Notes: generated by a model from the letters alone, not told the origin. Counted from the first letter of the stretch, positions 1 to 5,867 are shown. The stretch: DNA of 5,922 nucleotides from Paracoccaceae bacterium (GCA_015485375.1 WFTU01000410.1:1-5922); one strand, 5' to 3'. Made by a program: numbers and translations.

Positions 1-1169
1 CCGGCGTCCGTAACCGCCACATCGTCCAGCTTCGCGCCGCCCTCGGCAATCAGCCGCTTGGCCTCTTTGCCGGACTTTGCCAGACCGGATTTGACGAAAA
101 GCTGCACCACGGAAATCCCCGCGTCGTAAATATCTTCCGGCGAGAGTGTCACCGTCGGCAGGTCATCCCCGACGCCGCCCTTTTCAAACACCTCGCGCGC
201 CGTAGCCTCGGCCGCTGTCGCCGCCTGTGCCCCGTGCGCCAGCGTCGTGACCTCGTTGGCGAGGATGATCTTCGCCTCGTTGATCTCCGCCCCTTCCAGC
301 GCGCCGAGGCGCTCGCATTCCGCCACCGGCAATTCGGTGAACAGCTTCAGGAACTTGCCGACATCGGCATCCAGCGTATTGCGCCAGAACTGCCAGAATT
401 CATAGGAACTCAACCGCTCCTCGTTCAGCCAGATCGCCCCCGCCGCCGATTTGCCCATTTTCGAGCCGTCGGCCTTGGTCAAGAGCGGCGTGGTCAGCCC
501 GAACACCGTCGCCTGGTTAATACGCCGCGTCAGGTCGATCCCGTTGACGATATTGCCCCACTGGTCCGATCCGCCCATCTGCAACAGACACCCGAAGCGC
601 TTGTTCAACTCCATGTAGTCATAGGCCTGCAACAGCATGTAGTTGAATTCCAGAAAGGTCAGCGGCTGCTCGCGTTCCAGCCGCAGCTTGACGCTATCAA
701 ACGTCAGCATCCGGTTGATGGTGAAATGCCGCCCGTAGTCGCGCAGGAACGCGATGTAGTTCAGATTGTCGAGCCACTCCGCATTGTTCGGCTGCACCGC
801 ATCCGTCGGGGCGTCGCCAAAGGTCAGGTATTTGTCAAACACCTTGCGGATACCGGCGATATTCTCGTTGATTTTCTCGTCCGTCAGCAACTGGCGCGAT
901 TCATCCTTGCCCGAGGGATCCCCGATCTTGGTCGTGCCGCCGCCCATCAGGGTAATCGGCTTGTGTCCGGTTTTCTGCAACCAGCGCAGCATCATGATCT
1001 GGATCAGCGAGCCGACATGCAGGCTGTCGGCGGTGGCGTCAAAGCCGATATAGGCCGGAACAACACCGTTCAGCAGGGCTTCATCAAGGCCTTCCAGATC
1101 CGTGCAGTCGGACAGAAAGCCGCGTGTCTGCATCTCGTGCAGGAATTCGCTTTTCGGCTTGTAGGTCAT
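1..1169 (-). CDS. tyrS: Tyrosyl-tRNA synthetase, 3' end cut by window edge
   Basis: This cytoplasmic class Ic aminoacyl-tRNA synthetase attaches tyrosine to tRNA-Tyr in two steps through a tyrosyl-adenylate. I see 389 codons from an ATG at 1167-1169, beginning MTYKPKSEFL. The Rossmann catalytic domain carries GFDATADSLHVGSL with the HIGH-type motif HVGS at residues 51-54. The tyrosine-site motif GGSDQWGN starts at residue 199, and the KMSKS-type loop KMGKS is at 237-241. From about residue 353 (SVVQLF...KSGKEAKRLI) an S4-type tRNA-binding domain begins and is cut by the window edge. Family members of this type have about 415 residues, so some 25 residues are missing. The ribosome site is modest: a GGAA shortly before the ATG and another a few bases further up. 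The gene is separated from the operon above by a repeat element and probably has its own promoter. The identification is firm. Confidence 0.97.
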   Translation of the reverse strand, partial: MTYKPKSEFLHEMQTRGFLSDCTDLEGLDEALLNGVVPAYIGFDATADSLHVGSLIQIMMLRWLQKTGHKPITLMGGGTTKIGDPSGKDESRQLLTDEKINENIAGIRKVFDKYLTFGDAPTDAVQPNNAEWLDNLNYIAFLRDYGRHFTINRMLTFDSVKLRLEREQPLTFLEFNYMLLQAYDYMELNKRFGCLLQMGGSDQWGNIVNGIDLTRRINQATVFGLTTPLLTKADGSKMGKSAAGAIWLNEERLSSYEFWQFWRNTLDADVGKFLKLFTELPVAECERLGALEGAEINEAKIILANEVTTLAHGAQAATAAEATAREVFEKGGVGDDLPTVTLSPEDIYDAGISVVQLFVKSGLAKSGKEAKRLIAEGGAKLDDVAVTDA

Positions 1170-1200
1170 TGTTCCGTTTCCATTGGTTTCAGTGCAGCGA

Positions 1201-1229
1201 TGTATAGCGGATGGAACGGGAAAGGGAAG
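1201..1229 (-). promoter_or_regulatory. Weak candidate promoter of tyrS
   Basis: On the minus strand the -10-like hexamer TATACA (1201-1206) matches four of six consensus bases. A poor -35-like CTTCCC (1224-1229) lies 17 bp further up. Transcription from here would give a leader of about 25 bases before the tyrS ATG. The site lies between the REP-like element and tyrS, where a promoter would be expected if tyrS is transcribed alone. The -35 match is poor, so this is a position-based inference. Confidence 0.28.
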
Positions 1230-1247
1230 GGGGCGGCATGGCGATAT

Positions 1248-1320
1248 GTAGGGTGCGTGGTCTCCACGCACCATCGGCCATTTCCGCAAGCAATGCTATT
1301 GTCCGGGATGCGGACCCTAC
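1248..1320. repeat. REP/MITE-like palindromic element
   Basis: This is a 73-bp element bounded by a perfect 7-bp terminal inverted repeat, GTAGGGT at 1248-1254 and ACCCTAC at 1314-1320. Inside one end is a perfect 9-bp hairpin, GGTGCGTGG (1252-1260) and CCACGCACC (1264-1272) with a 3-base loop TCT. Near the other end is a 5-bp hairpin, GTCCG (1301-1305) and CGGAC (1311-1315). The architecture resembles the GTAGGGTG...CACCCTAC repeats common between bacterial genes. The terminal repeat contains the stop codon of the EEP gene (CTA at 1317-1319 read as TAG). No T-tract follows either hairpin, so it is not a textbook terminator, though it may protect or end the operon transcript. No second copy was seen in this window. 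Confidence 0.6.
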
Positions 1321-2000
1321 GCTCGTATATCCGCCCAGATCGGCAGGTGGTCCGAGGCGACCTGCGCCAGCGGCGATTTATGCACATCGCCGCGCAGCAG
1401 TTCCAGATCGTTGTGCAGGATCAGCCGGTCCAGCGTCGCCATCGGGCGCGAGGCCGGAAAGCTGGCGCCCGGCGTGTTGACCGCATAGTCCGGCCCGAAC
1501 TCCGCCAGCGCCCCTTCGAAGCGCCACTCGTTCAGGTCGCCCATGATCAGCGTCGGCATATGCCCGTTGTCTATCTGCGCGTGCAGCGCGCGGATCTGCT
1601 GGCGGCGGAAGGAGCGCAGCAGGCTCAGGTGCATGCCGACCACACGCAGGGTCTTGTTGGGCAGGCGGATCTCGGCGGAAATGGCGCCGCGCGGCTCGAA
1701 AAACGGAATCTCGTGGCGCCGCGCGTTCAGAACCTCGGCATCCTTGCGCACCAGCATGGCATTTCCGTGCCAGCCGATGGAGTCGGGCCGCACGGCGATA
1801 TCGACGATCTTGAGGTCGGTCTCCGCCTCGATCATCTCGCGCGGGATGGTGGTCTCGCGCGCGCCGGTGCGCCGGTCGACCTCCTGCAAGGTCACCACAT
1901 CGGGTTCCATCTCGTTCAGGATTTCCACAATCCGCTCCGGCCGGCGCTTGCGGTCCAGCCCGACCGACTTGCGGATATTGTATGAGGCGACGCGTATCAT
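1317..2000 (-). CDS. Endonuclease/exonuclease/phosphatase (EEP) family protein
   Basis: This is a 227-residue metal-dependent phosphoesterase of the EEP superfamily (fold shared by DNase I, exonuclease III, inositol-phosphatases and sphingomyelinases). The expected active-site blocks are present in order: SYNIRKS with Asn8; TLQEVD with Glu40 as metal ligand; GMHLSLL with His124; MGDLNEW with Asp155 and Asn157; LDRLI with Asp191; and SDHLPI with Asp217 and the catalytic His218. It has no signal peptide or membrane segment and is close to the full length of compact family members, so it should be an active cytoplasmic enzyme. The substrate (DNA, RNA, lipid headgroup or small phosphate ester) cannot be told from sequence. 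It is last in a three-gene operon, 5 bp after the previous stop. An AAGGGG overlapping that stop is unusually close to the ATG, which suggests translational coupling. The stop TAG lies in a repeat element. Confidence 0.9.
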   Translation of the reverse strand: MIRVASYNIRKSVGLDRKRRPERIVEILNEMEPDVVTLQEVDRRTGARETTIPREMIEAETDLKIVDIAVRPDSIGWHGNAMLVRKDAEVLNARRHEIPFFEPRGAISAEIRLPNKTLRVVGMHLSLLRSFRRQQIRALHAQIDNGHMPTLIMGDLNEWRFEGALAEFGPDYAVNTPGASFPASRPMATLDRLILHNDLELLRGDVHKSPLAQVASDHLPIWADIRA

Positions 2001-2001
2001 A

Positions 2002-2007
2002 CCCCTT
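2002..2007 (-). promoter_or_regulatory. Shine-Dalgarno overlapping the upstream stop codon
   Basis: The minus strand reads ACATAAGGGGTATG. The purine run AAGGGG uses the last two bases of the TAA stop of the dienelactone-hydrolase-family gene and ends one base before the ATG of the EEP gene. The spacing is shorter than usual, so reinitiation by ribosomes finishing the upstream gene is likely. Confidence 0.5.
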
Positions 2008-2791
2008 ATGTGGGAGCAGATGTGCCGGAGTTCAATCTCTCCCCGAAGTAGCCGATCACTTCCTGCAGGGCCTGCGCCGTGACCGAGCCTTCGGTATCGA
2101 CAAAATCCAGCGTCAGCACCGAATGCCCCTTGCCGGGCAAAGTGCGCAGCCGGACCCGTTCGGCATCATCGTTGAACGCCCTGTCGATCGCCCCGAACTT
2201 CGCAGCGGTGCAGATTTTGTCCCCCGCAAACCGGTAGGCCAGCATCGCGCCCTTGTCGTCAATGGCCGAGCGCACCGCCTGCACGTCCTGCGCCGACATA
2301 TGCAGGGCCGAGGCCCCGATCAGCGGCAAAGACGGCTCCGCGGAAACTCCCGCCAGCACCGCATCATCCGCCATCATGGAGATCGCGAAATTCCCCGTCA
2401 GGCACATGCCGATCACGCCGATGCCCCCGACCCCGTGTTGCACCCGCAACTCCTGCGCCAGCGCGCGGAGCCAGTTGACCACGGGGCTGGTGCGGTTTTT
2501 TGCAAACAGCGCGAATTCGCGGCGCATGCAGAACACCCGCCCCAGATTGCCGCCGATCGAGATTTTCCCGAGCGGCCCGAACAGATGCGGCAGCACCACC
2601 CGAAAACCCGCCGAGACCAGCCTGTCGGCCAGCCGCAGGGTCTGCCAGCCGATCCCCGGCAGTTCCTGAATAACCAGCACCACCGGCCCTTCGCCACGGC
2701 TATAGACATCATGCGCCAGCGGCTTTCCGTCCACCGCCGCTGTGGAAAATTCCGATTTTTCGTATCCGTCCATGACAGTATTCGTCGTCAT
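2006..2791 (-). CDS. Dienelactone hydrolase family protein
   Basis: This is a 261-residue alpha/beta hydrolase of the dienelactone hydrolase (DLH) family, cytoplasmic and without a signal peptide. In this family a Cys-Asp-His triad hydrolyses lactones or esters; the best-known members open dienelactones in chloroaromatic degradation. Visible elements are VIQELPG with Glu43 (the glutamate that activates the cysteine in DLH), IGMCLTGN with nucleophile Cys130, FAGD with Asp191, and GKGHSVL with His223. The nucleophile elbow is CLTGN rather than the classical CLGG, and EPSLP (152-156) follows, so it belongs to a side branch and the substrate is unknown. No aromatic-degradation genes are nearby. 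The ATG overlaps the TGA of the upstream hydrolase gene as ATGA, with AAGGA 8 bases ahead, which supports this start and coupled translation. The EEP gene follows after 5 bp. Confidence 0.9.
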   Translation of the reverse strand: MTTNTVMDGYEKSEFSTAAVDGKPLAHDVYSRGEGPVVLVIQELPGIGWQTLRLADRLVSAGFRVVLPHLFGPLGKISIGGNLGRVFCMRREFALFAKNRTSPVVNWLRALAQELRVQHGVGGIGVIGMCLTGNFAISMMADDAVLAGVSAEPSLPLIGASALHMSAQDVQAVRSAIDDKGAMLAYRFAGDKICTAAKFGAIDRAFNDDAERVRLRTLPGKGHSVLTLDFVDTEGSVTAQALQEVIGYFGERLNSGTSAPT

Positions 2792-3612
2792 TGTTTTTGT
2801 CCTTTTACATCCATGGCTTTGGCAATCAGCATTGCGTAGGCAAATCCGTGCAGCAGGTAGGGAAAGTGGCTTCCAGCCGGAAACGAAAAATTCTCCACCG
2901 GATCGAGCCTTGCGCGCACCGCCTCGCGGATGGGCGGCGGGATCAGGCGGTCGTCAGCGGATTCCACCGTGAAGATATGGCTGCGCGGGTGTGGCACGTC
3001 CGGCAGCTCCGGCGCGTGTTTCAGGGCCTTGAGGCGGGCGCGCAGTTCCTCGCCGGAAATCCGCCGCGATATTTCCTCTGTCAGAAACGCCGCGACCTCG
3101 GCCTGCGCCGGTTCTTGGGCGGCCCATGCCTCCATGCTGTCGCGCACACCCTGCACCAGAGCTTCGGCCGGCACGGCCTCCAGATCGCTGCTATAGGGCG
3201 GAAACTGCGCCACCATCGCCGCCGAGTGCAACGTATTCGCCGCAATCAGCCGCTCGACCCGTTCCGGCCGTGTCGCCGCCAGATATTGCGCGATATAGCC
3301 GCCGAGCGAGCTGCCCAGCACCGTCGCCCGCGCCATGCCCGTGGCGCTCATCAGCGTGCAGATATCGCCGCACCAGTCCTTTAGCGTGCCTTCCACCGGA
3401 TAGGTCAGCGCCAGCACCCGCGCGCGGTCCTTGAGCGCCGCAATCTGCTGCCAGAACACATCGCCCCGCCCCAGCGTACCGGGCAACAGCACCAGCGCCG
3501 GACCGGAGCCGCCGAGGCTCAGCACACCCCATTCGCGGCCGTTCACGGCAATGCGTTGTTCGGGGTATTGCGCCGCGAAGGCATCGCGGGCGGCAATCAG
3601 GGGATTGGTCAT
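2788..3612 (-). CDS. Alpha/beta hydrolase, maspardin (SPG21)-like
   Basis: This is a single-domain cytoplasmic alpha/beta hydrolase of 274 residues. An ATG 15 bases further up (3625-3627) would add MPECP, but it has no ribosome site, whereas CCGGAG lies 6 bases before the ATG at 3610-3612, so the shorter start is preferred. In this numbering the nucleophile elbow GSSLGG has Ser102, the acid is Asp221 in ADDRLIP, and the base is His249 in GSHFPYL. The oxyanion-side segment is LLPGTLGRGDVFW. Several stretches (DVFWQQI, TYPVEG, GSSLGGYIAQ, HFPYL) recall eukaryotic maspardin as I remember it, where the HFPYL equivalent reads NFPYL. It is the first gene of a three-gene operon with a candidate promoter just upstream, and its stop overlaps the next start as ATGA. 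The hydrolase fold is certain; the reaction is unknown. Confidence 0.9.
   Translation of the reverse strand: MTNPLIAARDAFAAQYPEQRIAVNGREWGVLSLGGSGPALVLLPGTLGRGDVFWQQIAALKDRARVLALTYPVEGTLKDWCGDICTLMSATGMARATVLGSSLGGYIAQYLAATRPERVERLIAANTLHSAAMVAQFPPYSSDLEAVPAEALVQGVRDSMEAWAAQEPAQAEVAAFLTEEISRRISGEELRARLKALKHAPELPDVPHPRSHIFTVESADDRLIPPPIREAVRARLDPVENFSFPAGSHFPYLLHGFAYAMLIAKAMDVKGQKQ
2800..2804 (-). promoter_or_regulatory. Shine-Dalgarno of the DLH-family gene
   Basis: AAGGA on the minus strand, 8 bases before the ATG at 2789-2791, lies inside the last codons of the upstream hydrolase gene. With the ATGA stop/start overlap it supports this start codon and coupled translation. Confidence 0.65.
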
Positions 3613-3618
3613 CGGGCA

Positions 3619-3624
3619 CTCCGG
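3619..3624 (-). promoter_or_regulatory. Shine-Dalgarno deciding the maspardin-like start
   Basis: CCGGAG on the minus strand stands 6 bases before the ATG at 3610-3612. The alternative ATG at 3625-3627 has only an A/T-rich GAAATT ahead of it, so this site decides the start in favour of the shorter protein. Confidence 0.6.
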
Positions 3625-3639
3625 CATAATTTCGCGCCG

Positions 3640-3668
3640 AGTATTCCCGATTGGCGGGCGAAAGCCAA
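3640..3668 (-). promoter_or_regulatory. Candidate sigma-70-type promoter of the hydrolase operon
   Basis: On the minus strand, TTGGCT (3663-3668, four of six matches to TTGACA) and AATACT (3640-3645, four of six matches to TATAAT) are separated by exactly 17 bp. The predicted start of transcription near 3633 would leave about a 20-base leader before the preferred ATG. The upstream ATG would then have almost no leader, which agrees with the ribosome-site argument. The -35 box adjoins one arm of an inverted repeat (3655-3663). This is a pattern match only. Confidence 0.38.
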
Positions 3669-3695
3669 GCGGGTGGACATTAGGTGTTTCGCCCG
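3655..3695. repeat. 9-bp inverted repeat overlapping the promoter region
   Basis: CGGGCGAAA (3655-3663) and TTTCGCCCG (3687-3695) are perfect inverted copies separated by 23 bp. The first arm lies in the spacer and edge of the -35 box of the candidate hydrolase-operon promoter. The second arm shares 3691-3695 with the next hairpin, so only one of the two can form at a time. It could be an operator for a dimeric regulator or part of an RNA structure at the end of the activator transcript. Confidence 0.5.
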
Positions 3696-3710
3696 ACGGA
3701 CACGTCGGGC
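3691..3710. repeat. 8-bp perfect hairpin
   Basis: GCCCGACG (3691-3698) and CGTCGGGC (3703-3710) form a perfect GC-rich stem with the 4-base loop GACA. No T-tract follows on either strand, so it is not a classical intrinsic terminator. It competes with the 3655-3695 inverted repeat for bases 3691-3695. Confidence 0.55.
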
Positions 3711-3712
3711 AG

Positions 3713-3767
3713 CGCCCGAACCGCCCCCACGGGGCGGGCGCTTCTCGCCCACCCCTCGGTTCGGGCG
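3713..3767. repeat. Large two-tier palindrome downstream of the corrinoid activator gene
   Basis: The outer stem is a perfect 11-bp pair, CGCCCGAACCG (3713-3723) and CGGTTCGGGCG (3757-3767). The inner stem is GGGGCGGGCG (3731-3740) with CGCCCACCCC (3746-3755), 9 of 10 paired with a 5-base loop CTTCT. A C-rich bulge (3724-3730) sits between the tiers on one side. It begins about 14 bases after the stop of the activator gene and would fold very stably in its 3' untranslated RNA. It may act as a factor-dependent terminator, an RNA-stability hairpin or a REP-like repeat. No T-tract is present. Confidence 0.6.
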
Positions 3768-3780
3768 ATGCCCTTGCGTT

Positions 3781-5814
3781 TTACCGCCGCCGTCTGCGCC
3801 GACCGCCGCTGCCCTCGCTTTTCTGGTTGAAACTCACGTCGGGCAGGGGCGCTATTTCGGCCAGCAAAGGAAACGGCTCCACCGCATTCGGGATGTTGGA
3901 GGCATTGACGAAATGCTCCTGAAAGCGCGGCTCCACCGCCGTCTCGATTTTCTCGATGTCGCGCACCACCTGCTCGATCTCCGCCCGCGCGCCCATATTC
4001 AGCAGCGCAATCCGCGCCCCCGTGCCCGCCGCATTGCCGGCCGAGGCCACCTTGTCCAGCGCCACATCCGGTATCATTCCCAGCACCATCGCGTGCAGCG
4101 GCGAGATATGCGCACCGAACGCCCCCGCCAGCGTCACACGGTCCACGGTATCGACGCCCATCTTGTCCATCAGCAGCCGCGCACCCGCATAAAGCGCCGC
4201 CTTGGCCAGCTGGATCGCGCGGATATCGCCGTTGGTCACCGTAATCAGCGGCCCGTCGCCTTCGCGCCCGTCATAAAGCACATAGGAATGCGTCCGCCCG
4301 TCCTCGATGCAGCGATCCGTGCCGACCTGCGCTGCCGAGCCGATCAGCCCACCCGCATCGACAATTCCCGCCATCCGCATCTCGGCTATCACCTCGATAA
4401 TACCCGAGCCGCAAATGCCGGTGATGCCGGTTTGCGCCGTGGCTTCGGCAAAGCCGTCCTCGTCCGACCACAGGTCGCAACCGATCACCCTGAAGCGCGG
4501 CTCCTTGGTCACCGGATCAATCCGCACGGTCTCGATCGCCCCCGGCGCCGCCCGCTGCCCCGAGGAAATCTGCGCGCCTTCAAAGGCCGGACCGGTGGGC
4601 GAGGAACAGGCCAGCACCCGTTCCTTGTTGCCCAGCAGGATCTCGGCGTTGGTGCCGACATCGACGATAAGCACGAGGTCCTCGGATTTATACGGAGCCT
4701 CGGACAGCGCCACGGCCGCCGCATCCGCGCCCACATGCCCCGCGATGCAGGGCAGATAATACAGCCGCGCCTGCGGGTGCAGGGTCAACCCGACCTCGGC
4801 CGCCTTCAGCGTCAGGCTGTTGGCGGTGGCGAGCGCAAACGGCGCCTGCCCCAGCTCCACCGGATCCAGCCCCAGAAACAGGTGGTGCATCACCGGATTG
4901 GACACCAGCACGGTTTCCATCACCAGATCGCGCGGAATTCCGGCCTCCGCCACCACTTCGCCGATCAGCGCATCCATCGCCTCGCGCACCACGCGGCTCA
5001 TTTCCGTATGGCCGCCGGGGTTCATCATCACATAGGAAACGCGGCTCATCAGATCCTCGCCAAAGCGGATCTGCGGGTTCATGATGCCCGAGGAGGCCAG
5101 AACCTCGCCACTGTCGAGATCGCACAAATGCGCGGCGATGGTGGTAGACCCCAGATCGACCGCCAGTCCGTAGAGCGGCCCCTCGAAGAACCCCGGCCAG
5201 ACCTGCAGGATATGGCCGCGCTCCTCGTTGTGGCCTTGATGCACGGCACAGGTCACCTGCCAGTTGCCCTTGCGAAGCGTCTTTTGCAAATCCGCCAGCA
5301 CGGAAAAATCGGCCTCCAGCTCCGGCAAATCCCACTGCTCGCGCAGCGCCGCCACCAGCCGTTCCAGATCGCCCGAGGGGTCGTGCATGTCCGGCTGTTC
5401 CACATCGACCAGATACAGCCGCGTCGCCACGTCCAGCGTGATCTCGCGCGCCTCGGCCCGCTTGCGCACCACCTGTTTGTGGACCTGCGATTCCGGCGGC
5501 ACGTCGATGATGACATCGCCCTGCACCGTCGCCTGACAGCCGAGCCGACGCCCGTCGATCAGATGGCGCTTGGATTTATAGCGCTCCTCGACCGCGTTCC
5601 ATTCCGACAGCGCGTCGGGCCGCACGTTGACGCCGTGCTTGGGAAAATCCCCGAACATCGGCGTGATCTGGCATTTCGAGCAAATCCCGCGCCCGCCACA
5701 AACGGAATCGAGGTCCACGCCAAGCTGGCGCGCCGCGTCCAGCACCTTGGTGCCAACGGGAAACCGCCCGCGTTTGCCCGAAGGGGTGAATATGACAAGG
5801 GGATTGTTGCTCAT
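3781..5814 (-). CDS. [2Fe-2S]/ASKHA ATPase, RamA/RACo-like corrinoid activation protein (DUF4445)
   Basis: Proteins of this family use ATP hydrolysis to drive one-electron reduction of inactive cob(II)alamin on corrinoid proteins back to cob(I)alamin. The protein has 677 residues from the ATG at 5812-5814 (MSNNPLVIF). The N-terminal ferredoxin domain has Cys39-x5-Cys45-x2-Cys48 (CGGRGICSKC) and Cys93, the plant-type [2Fe-2S] pattern. A linker follows, then an ASKHA ATPase domain with phosphate motifs VDLGSTT (219-225), IVDVGTNAE (383-391), SSPTGPAFEG (404-413) and LAGAFGAH (562-569). No extra 4Fe-4S cysteine cluster is visible at the C-terminus; instead the protein ends GSGG plus six arginines. 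An ATG at 5839-5841 would add nine residues but lacks a ribosome site and lies in a palindrome loop; a purine run GAGAG precedes the chosen ATG. Its corrinoid partner is not in the window. Family call is firm, partner inferred. Confidence 0.92.
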   Translation of the reverse strand: MSNNPLVIFTPSGKRGRFPVGTKVLDAARQLGVDLDSVCGGRGICSKCQITPMFGDFPKHGVNVRPDALSEWNAVEERYKSKRHLIDGRRLGCQATVQGDVIIDVPPESQVHKQVVRKRAEAREITLDVATRLYLVDVEQPDMHDPSGDLERLVAALREQWDLPELEADFSVLADLQKTLRKGNWQVTCAVHQGHNEERGHILQVWPGFFEGPLYGLAVDLGSTTIAAHLCDLDSGEVLASSGIMNPQIRFGEDLMSRVSYVMMNPGGHTEMSRVVREAMDALIGEVVAEAGIPRDLVMETVLVSNPVMHHLFLGLDPVELGQAPFALATANSLTLKAAEVGLTLHPQARLYYLPCIAGHVGADAAAVALSEAPYKSEDLVLIVDVGTNAEILLGNKERVLACSSPTGPAFEGAQISSGQRAAPGAIETVRIDPVTKEPRFRVIGCDLWSDEDGFAEATAQTGITGICGSGIIEVIAEMRMAGIVDAGGLIGSAAQVGTDRCIEDGRTHSYVLYDGREGDGPLITVTNGDIRAIQLAKAALYAGARLLMDKMGVDTVDRVTLAGAFGAHISPLHAMVLGMIPDVALDKVASAGNAAGTGARIALLNMGARAEIEQVVRDIEKIETAVEPRFQEHFVNASNIPNAVEPFPLLAEIAPLPDVSFNQKSEGSGGRRRRRR

Positions 5815-5821
5815 GGTCTCT

Positions 5822-5867
5822 CTTTCGCTTTGCCCGTTCATACGACAGGGCAGGGGCAGAGCGAAAG
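5822..5867. repeat. 14-bp inverted repeat in the leader of the activator gene
   Basis: CTTTCGCTTTGCCC (5822-5835) and GGGCAGAGCGAAAG (5854-5867) pair in 13 of 14 positions, the exception being T5830 against G5859, with an 18-base spacer. On the minus strand it lies directly before the GAGAG ribosome site and ATG of the ASKHA gene, and the rejected upstream ATG sits in its loop. It could be an operator, an RNA hairpin affecting translation, or the end of the upstream transcript. No T-tract follows the stem on the minus strand. Confidence 0.6.

Noticed and set aside
234..1985. 583-codon open frame on the plus strand
   Set aside because: It lies antisense to tyrS, the REP-like element and the EEP gene, reads as an Arg/Gln/His-rich product with no domain, and crosses a structured intergenic repeat. 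It is a shadow of GC-rich codon use.
2791..2805. T-rich tract on the plus strand as a terminator
   Set aside because: No stem precedes it. It is the complement of Lys/Gln codons and the AAGGA ribosome site at the end of the maspardin-like gene.
1982..2839. 285-codon open frame on the plus strand
   Set aside because: It is antisense to the DLH-family gene, whose product has a complete catalytic set. The plus-strand product is Arg/His/Gln-rich without motifs.
3613..3627. Extension of the maspardin-like hydrolase to the ATG at 3625-3627
   Set aside because: It lacks a Shine-Dalgarno and sits almost at the predicted transcription start. CCGGAG is well placed for the ATG at 3610-3612.
3713..3767. 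Intrinsic (rho-independent) terminator
   Set aside because: The stem is strong but no U-rich tract follows on either strand, so it is listed as a palindromic repeat, not a terminator.
5815..5841. Extension of the ASKHA activator to the ATG at 5839-5841
   Set aside because: It has no ribosome site and lies in the loop of the leader palindrome. The extra residues (MNGQSERET) are unlike the family start, while MSNNPLVIFTPSG begins the ferredoxin strand as expected.
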